DNA of 35,700 nucleotides from Armatimonadota bacterium (GTDB lineage Bacteria > Armatimonadota > Armatimonadia > Armatimonadales > Capsulimonadaceae): contig JANXMY010000152.1 of assembly GCA_025354405.1 (NCBI GenBank), forward strand, positions 1-35,700, read 5' to 3'. The position numbers and the translations under genes are program-made. The notes beneath the pieces were generated by a model, which saw only the letters and a program-made list of their open reading frames with translations, was not told where the DNA came from and ran no database searches. Shown piece by piece: positions 31,849 to 35,700 of this stretch. Positions within the stretch are counted from its first letter, which is position 1; each line of letters begins with the position of its first letter.

Positions 31849-33219
31849 ATGTCCGTGACCGCGATTTCTCCCATTGATGGCCGCTACGCCGCGCAGACGG
31901 CGGACCTGATGGCGGACTTTTCTGAGTTCGCCCTGATCAAGTGCCGAGTACGGGTGGAAGTGGAATGGCTCCTGTTTCTGGCTGAGCTGCCGGGAGTTAC
32001 AGATCTGCGCATGCTTACTGAAGAGGAGCAGGCCTTTCTGCATGCCCTGACCGCGGACTTCGACCCGGCACAGGCCGACCGTGTCAAAGAGATCGAGCAG
32101 ACGACGCGGCACGACGTGAAAGCGGTCGAATACTATCTACAGGAAAAGCTGCGGAGCACGACGCTTGCCGACACTATTCCCTTCATCCATTTCTGCTGCA
32201 CATCGGAAGATATCAATAATCTCGCCTACGCCCAGATGCTGCAGGTCGGGATCACGCAAAAATGGCTTCCACTGGCCCACCGTATGACCGACCGGGTGGC
32301 GGCGATGGCGACGGAGCAGCGAGATGTTGCGATGCTAGCTCACACCCATGGTCAGCCCGCCAGCCCGACGACGCTAGGCAAAGAGCTGGCGGTCTTCGTC
32401 CATCGCTGGCGGCGGCAGCTTCGCCAGATCGAAGCTCTGGAATATCTTGGTAAATTCAACGGCACGGTGGGCAACTTCCACACCCACTCCGTCGCCTACC
32501 CAGATCTGCCCTGGGAGGACCTGTCGCGCCAATTTGTCGAGCGCCTCGGCCTGACTTTCAACCCGCTGACGACCCAGATCGAATCCCACGATACGATCGC
32601 CGAGCTGGCGCATGCCCTGGTGCGCTTCAACACGATTTTGCTGGGCTTTGACCAGGATGTCTGGACCTATATCTCCCTCGGCTACTTCAAGCAGCGTGTC
32701 GTCGCCGGAGAAGTCGGCTCGTCGACCATGCCGCACAAAGTCAACCCGATCAACTTTGAGAACTCTGAGGCCAATCTGGGCATCAGCAATGCACTTTTGA
32801 CGCACCTGGCGACGAAACTGCCGATTTCGCGGATGCAGCGCGACCTGACCGATTCGTCGGCCCTCCGCAATATCGGCGCCGCCGTCGCGCACTCCTACGT
32901 CTCCCTGCACGCCACCCTGCGCGGCCTCTCCGTGCTGGAAGTCAGCCCCATCGCTCTCGCCCGCGACCTGGACCCCGCCTGGGAAGTCCTGGCCGAGCCG
33001 GTGCAGACAGTCATGCGCCGCGCGGGGGTCCCCGATGCTTACGAGAAGCTGAAAGACCTGACCCGGGGGGCCGGGATCACCCGAGATGCCCTGCGGGAGT
33101 TTATCTCGGCATTGGACTTACAAGAGGACGATAAGCAGCGCCTCCTCGCTCTGACCCCGGCGACTTACACCGGCCTGGCGTCATCTTTGGTACGTCATAT
33201 CGAGGAGATGAAGCATTAA
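31849..33219 (+). CDS. purB: Adenylosuccinate lyase
   Basis: 456 residues, the length of the E. coli-type enzyme. Catalyses two fumarate-releasing steps of purine synthesis (SAICAR to AICAR, adenylosuccinate to AMP). SPIDGRYAAQTADLMADFSE opens it; TRHDVKAVEYYL, HFCCTSEDINNLAYA and AHTHGQPASPTTLGKE contain active-site residues. The family signature is GSSTMPHKVNPINFENSEAN with the catalytic Ser. Start is the ATG at 31849 with AAAGGA upstream, preferred over the TTG at 31822. It heads a purine cluster with purS and purQ, separated by a repeat-filled gap of about 270 bases. Confidence 0.96.
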   Translation: MSVTAISPIDGRYAAQTADLMADFSEFALIKCRVRVEVEWLLFLAELPGVTDLRMLTEEEQAFLHALTADFDPAQADRVKEIEQTTRHDVKAVEYYLQEKLRSTTLADTIPFIHFCCTSEDINNLAYAQMLQVGITQKWLPLAHRMTDRVAAMATEQRDVAMLAHTHGQPASPTTLGKELAVFVHRWRRQLRQIEALEYLGKFNGTVGNFHTHSVAYPDLPWEDLSRQFVERLGLTFNPLTTQIESHDTIAELAHALVRFNTILLGFDQDVWTYISLGYFKQRVVAGEVGSSTMPHKVNPINFENSEANLGISNALLTHLATKLPISRMQRDLTDSSALRNIGAAVAHSYVSLHATLRGLSVLEVSPIALARDLDPAWEVLAEPVQTVMRRAGVPDAYEKLKDLTRGAGITRDALREFISALDLQEDDKQRLLALTPATYTGLASSLVRHIEEMKH

Positions 33220-33249
33220 GTCAGCTCTGCGAATCCGAGTGATCAGAGG

Positions 33250-33255
33250 TATAAT
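33250..33255 (+). promoter_or_regulatory. Possible -10 box for purS-purQ
   Basis: Perfect TATAAT in the purB-purS gap with a weak -35. Transcription from here would give a 230-base leader to purS that contains both halves of repeat unit 3. A second possible -10 (TGGTAAAAT) lies at about 33287-33295. Confidence 0.4.
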
Positions 33256-33319
33256 TAAATACCAGTATCGTGCCGCTTTACAACTGTGGTAAAATATTAT
33301 GAAATATCGAGCGGGTGAG

Positions 33320-33432
33320 AGCGAGCGGTTGAAAACCACTCGCTAGGTGAGGCACCCTCCGGGTGTAGGAGAAGACGTCCGAATCCGACGTCCGAAGGAC
33401 GCTTTACCTATCGGGTGGTTTGGAACCACTCG
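33320..33432. repeat. Palindromic repeat unit 3 (facing half-units in reversed order)
   Basis: Left part: hairpin AGCGAGCGGTT-GAA-AACCACTCGCT with one mismatch (33320-33344), then CTAGGTGAGGCACCCTCCGG, identical over 30 bases to unit 1. Right part (33383-33432): GACGTCCGAAGGACGCTTTA and a hairpin GGTGGTT-TGG-AACCACTC, matching unit 2. It lies 62 bases before the purS start. Confidence 0.75.
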
Positions 33433-33493
33433 TCCTGCTCGGGCCTGACATCGGAAGAATTTCAAAAATTACAGGAACACATCAGGAGCATTT

Positions 33494-33733
33494 ATGGCGC
33501 AGGTCAAAGTTTATATCACCCTCAAGCCGTCCCTTTTGGACGCTCAGGGCAAAGTCGTTCAGGGTGCCCTGCATCAGCTTGGCTACGAAGGCGTGGAGCA
33601 GGTGCGGATTGGCAAGTATATCGAGATGACAGTCGCCGACGGACCGCAGCGCGATGCCCACATCATGGAGATGTGTGAGAAGCTGCTCGCAAATTTGGTC
33701 ATCGAAGATTATCGCTATGAGGTAATTGAGTGA
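33494..33733 (+). CDS. purS: Phosphoribosylformylglycinamidine synthase subunit PurS
   Basis: 79 residues, the normal size. PurS bridges PurL and PurQ in the three-subunit FGAM synthase found outside Proteobacteria. [20 protein letters not shown], then [16 protein letters not shown] and the tail [15 protein letters not shown] match the family. AGGAG lies 6 bases before the ATG. The stop overlaps the purQ start by 4 bases. The presence of PurS implies a short PurL elsewhere or past the edge of the window; it does not follow purQ here. Confidence 0.95.
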   Translation: MAQVKVYITLKPSLLDAQGKVVQGALHQLGYEGVEQVRIGKYIEMTVADGPQRDAHIMEMCEKLLANLVIEDYRYEVIE

Positions 33734-34419
33734 AGTTTGGCGTCATTAAATTCCCCGGCTCCAACTGCGACCAGGATGCCTATTACACGGTCAAAGACGT
33801 GCTCGGGCAGCCGGTCGAGTACCTGTGGCATGGAGACTCTGATCTTAAAGCCGTCGATTGCGTCATTGTGCCTGGCGGCTTCTCTTATGGGGACTACCTG
33901 CGCTGCGGTGCGATCGCCCGCTTTTCGCCTGCGATGATCGCGACCCATGAGTTTGCGGCAAAAGGCGGCCTGGTACTGGGCATCTGCAACGGTTTCCAGG
34001 TGCTGTGCGAATCGCATCTGCTGCCCGGGGCACTGGTGCGCAACGATGGCCAGAAGTTTGTCTGCAAGCAGATACACTTACGGACAGAAAACACCGACAC
34101 TCCGTTTACGGGTGCGCTGTCGCCCGGACAGATTATCCAAGTCCCCATCGCACATGGAGAAGGCAAATATGTCTGCGACGAAGCTGTACTGGCTGAATTA
34201 GATGCCGCGAATCGTATCCTTTTCCGCTACTGCGATGCCGACGGCACCCGCACGGAGACCTCCAACCCTAATGGCTCGACCGACGATATCGCCGGGATCG
34301 CCAGTGCGAATTTCAACGTGCTGGGCCTGATGCCACATCCAGAACGGGCCGCCGATCCGGCATTGGGCTCCGCAGATGGCCGTGCGATTTTCGAGTCTTT
34401 ACTGAAGTTCTGGCACTGA
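33730..34419 (+). CDS. purQ: Phosphoribosylformylglycinamidine synthase glutaminase subunit PurQ
   Basis: 229 residues. Supplies ammonia from glutamine to Pur[21 protein letters not shown] opens the protein, [17 protein letters not shown] is a family signature, the nucleophile Cys is in [12 protein letters not shown], and the catalytic His-Glu pair is in [10 protein letters not shown]. Start is GTG overlapping the purS stop (GTGA), so expression is coupled. The next genes are DJ-1/PfpI proteins, not purL. Confidence 0.96.
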   Translation: MKFGVIKFPGSNCDQDAYYTVKDVLGQPVEYLWHGDSDLKAVDCVIVPGGFSYGDYLRCGAIARFSPAMIATHEFAAKGGLVLGICNGFQVLCESHLLPGALVRNDGQKFVCKQIHLRTENTDTPFTGALSPGQIIQVPIAHGEGKYVCDEAVLAELDAANRILFRYCDADGTRTETSNPNGSTDDIAGIASANFNVLGLMPHPERAADPALGSADGRAIFESLLKFWH

Positions 34420-34449
34420 GAAGTCCCTTCAGCTTGTGAACCACTGATT

Positions 34450-35049
34450 ATGAAAACTGTGACAATGCTGCTCTATGACGGCATGGACGAAATGGATTTT
34501 TGCGGACCGCTCGAAGTGCTGGCATCATGCCGGAAGGTGGTGGACGGCAAACGGACCAATAAACCGGCATTTCTGGTCGAAACCATCGCCGCCCGCGTCG
34601 GCAGTATCCGCTGCGCTCACGGGGTCCAGGTGCTGCCCGACAAGTCCGTGACACAGGCACTGGAATCCGATATCGTGCTGGTTCCCGGCGGGCCGGGCGC
34701 ACGTCAGGAAAGCGCAGTCTCATCGCTGCTGCTGGAGTATCTCGCAAAGGCCACTGCCACCGCCGAATTGATCGCCTCTGTCTGCACCGGCGCGTTCATC
34801 GTCGCCCGGACCGGCATCGCCGATGGACGACGGCTGGCGACCCACCATGCCGCCTCCGATGAGCTTGCCCGGCAGTACCCAAGAATCCACGTTGTAACGG
34901 GTCAGCGCGTGGTGACCGACGGCAATGATCTCATCTCTTCCGCCGGGATTTCGGCGGGAATCGACCTGGCCCTCGCCGTGGTCGAGCGTTACGAAGGACG
35001 CGAAGCGGCGCGGATGACGGCGCGACGAATGGAATGGCCGGGGAGTTAA
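34450..35049 (+). CDS. DJ-1/PfpI-family protein (first tandem copy)
   Basis: 199 residues. KTVTMLLYDGMDEMDFCGPL and VPGGPGARQE are typical. The nucleophile-elbow Cys is in IASVCTGAFIVA, followed by GRRLATHHAA (second site), and GISAGIDLALAVVERYEG is typical of the isonitrile-hydratase-like or AraC-associated glutamine-amidotransferase-like branch. Likely roles are glyoxalase III, protein deglycase or isonitrile hydratase; no residue decides between them. There is no HTH, so it is not a transcription factor of the ThuR/AraC type. It follows purQ after 30 bases with no clear ribosome site. Confidence 0.85.
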   Translation: MKTVTMLLYDGMDEMDFCGPLEVLASCRKVVDGKRTNKPAFLVETIAARVGSIRCAHGVQVLPDKSVTQALESDIVLVPGGPGARQESAVSSLLLEYLAKATATAELIASVCTGAFIVARTGIADGRRLATHHAASDELARQYPRIHVVTGQRVVTDGNDLISSAGISAGIDLALAVVERYEGREAARMTARRMEWPGS

Positions 35050-35110
35050 CCGCTAAGAAATAGGACAGGAAACCAGTCGGAACTAAACTAAAATCGGAGA
35101 GGCAAACGCG

Positions 35111-35700
35111 ATGAAAACTGTTGATGTGCTGCTTTATGATGGAGTAGATGAACTCGACTTTTGCGGCCCGTATGAAGCTCTGGCCTCCTGCCGCCGGGTT
35201 ATTGCCGGCAAATGGAGTGACAAGCCCGCTTTCCACGTTCAAACGGTCGCCGACCGACGATCCACCGTGACCGGGGCAAACGGCCTGTGCATTCTGCCGG
35301 ACAAGTCTCTGGCACAGGCGCACGATGCCGATATTATCATTATTCCTGGCGGTCCGGGTGCCCGCAATGAGAATCTCCCCCTGCATATCCTTGAATTCCT
35401 GCTCAATGCCCATGACACCGCGGAGGTAATCGCGTCTGTCTGCACGGGAGCCTTCATCCTCGCGAAGTCCGGCCTGGCGAATGGCCATCAAATCACCACA
35501 CACTGCGCCCAGCTTGATAATCTCGCCAAACAGTTCCCAAAAGTCCACGTCGTCAAAGGCGCCCGCGTCGTCAACGGCGGCGGCAAACTGATGTCTTCGG
35601 CGGGAATTACCGCTGGGATCGACCTCGCTCTGGCGATCATCGCCCGCTACGAAGGTCAGGAAACCGCCTGCTTCGCCGCCAAACGCCTGGAATGGCCCGG
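35111..35700 (+). CDS. DJ-1/PfpI-family protein (second tandem copy, cut by the window end)
   Basis: 196 codons without a stop; by comparison with the first copy only a few residues are missing. KTVDVLLYDGVDELDFCGPY, IIIPGGPGARNE, the elbow Cys in IASVCTGAFILAKSG and GITAGIDLALAIIARYEG align end to end with the preceding gene; more than half the positions are identical by eye, with a shared Cys-Gly-Pro in DFCGP. A ribosome site GGAGAGG lies about 8 bases before the ATG. It is a recent tandem duplicate, diverged in the surface regions (for example ASVCTGAFILAKSG versus ASVCTGAFIVARTG), and may have a different substrate. Confidence 0.85.
   Translation, partial: MKTVDVLLYDGVDELDFCGPYEALASCRRVIAGKWSDKPAFHVQTVADRRSTVTGANGLCILPDKSLAQAHDADIIIIPGGPGARNENLPLHILEFLLNAHDTAEVIASVCTGAFILAKSGLANGHQITTHCAQLDNLAKQFPKVHVVKGARVVNGGGKLMSSAGITAGIDLALAIIARYEGQETACFAAKRLEWP

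Noticed and set aside
31499-33432. CRISPR array formed by the palindromic repeats
   Set aside because: The units are irregularly spaced, change orientation, and enclose a complete purB gene; no cas genes are present.
33220-33493. Purine riboswitch ahead of purS
   Set aside because: I could not find the conserved core of the purine aptamer; the structure is explained by the repeat unit.

Overview
This window reads as chromosomal DNA of a GC-rich, diderm, free-living bacterium. Three things point to Armatimonadota (Capsulimonas-like) or a close relative: a DUF1559-type prepilin-like protein with an N-terminal methylation motif and an H-x9-DG tail motif, an outer-membrane porin that carries an SLH domain for anchoring to the wall, and an LptD/OstA-like outer-membrane protein. 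That assignment is an inference from protein style, not from a marker gene. I found no rRNA, tRNA, CRISPR array, phage or transposase gene.

Layout. 1-500: the 3' end of a prephenate dehydrogenase gene. 500-3270: a CGNR zinc-finger regulator facing a VOC / PNPOx-like / DUF1348 gene set across overlapping divergent promoters. 3280-5914: HDOD protein, isochorismatase-family hydrolase and LacI-type regulator (all minus). 6071-8374: malate and NAD-type isocitrate dehydrogenases. 8463-12005: LptD/OstA-like protein, HerA-like ATPase and a small membrane ORF, tightly overlapping. 12099-14460: two small hypothetical genes, an XRE regulator and a primary-type sigma factor. 14687-17855: a degenerate receiver/HD-GYP protein, then a macro domain-mutY-mutT cluster with 4-base overlaps. 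17878-23740: a Pst phosphate transport operon (porin-pstS-pstC-pstA-pstB). 23911-27525: PHP hydrolase, secreted metallophosphoesterase and prepilin-like protein. 27526-28070: intergenic DNA with PHO-box-like repeats, a 215-bp inverted-repeat element and the leuS promoter. 28071-34419: leuS, comEA-like gene, purB, purS and purQ, with palindromic repeat units on both sides of purB. 34450-35700: two tandem DJ-1/PfpI paralogs, the second cut by the window end.

How the parts fit. The strongest regional theme is phosphate: 11-bp-periodic CTTAACA-type direct repeats, which look like PHO boxes, lie upstream of the SLH-porin/pst operon and upstream of the prepilin-like gene. The porin belongs to the phosphate-selective OprO/OprP type and is attached to an SLH wall anchor, so import across both membranes would be encoded in one operon.

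The second theme is transcription architecture. Promoters here often have an 18-bp spacer. At four minus-strand genes (starts at 12005, 13182, 15670, 17855) a perfect TATAAT lies only 5-8 bases before the start codon, which predicts leaderless mRNAs.

The most unusual protein is the receiver/HD-GYP protein, which has lost both the phospho-acceptor Asp and the His of the HD metal site.
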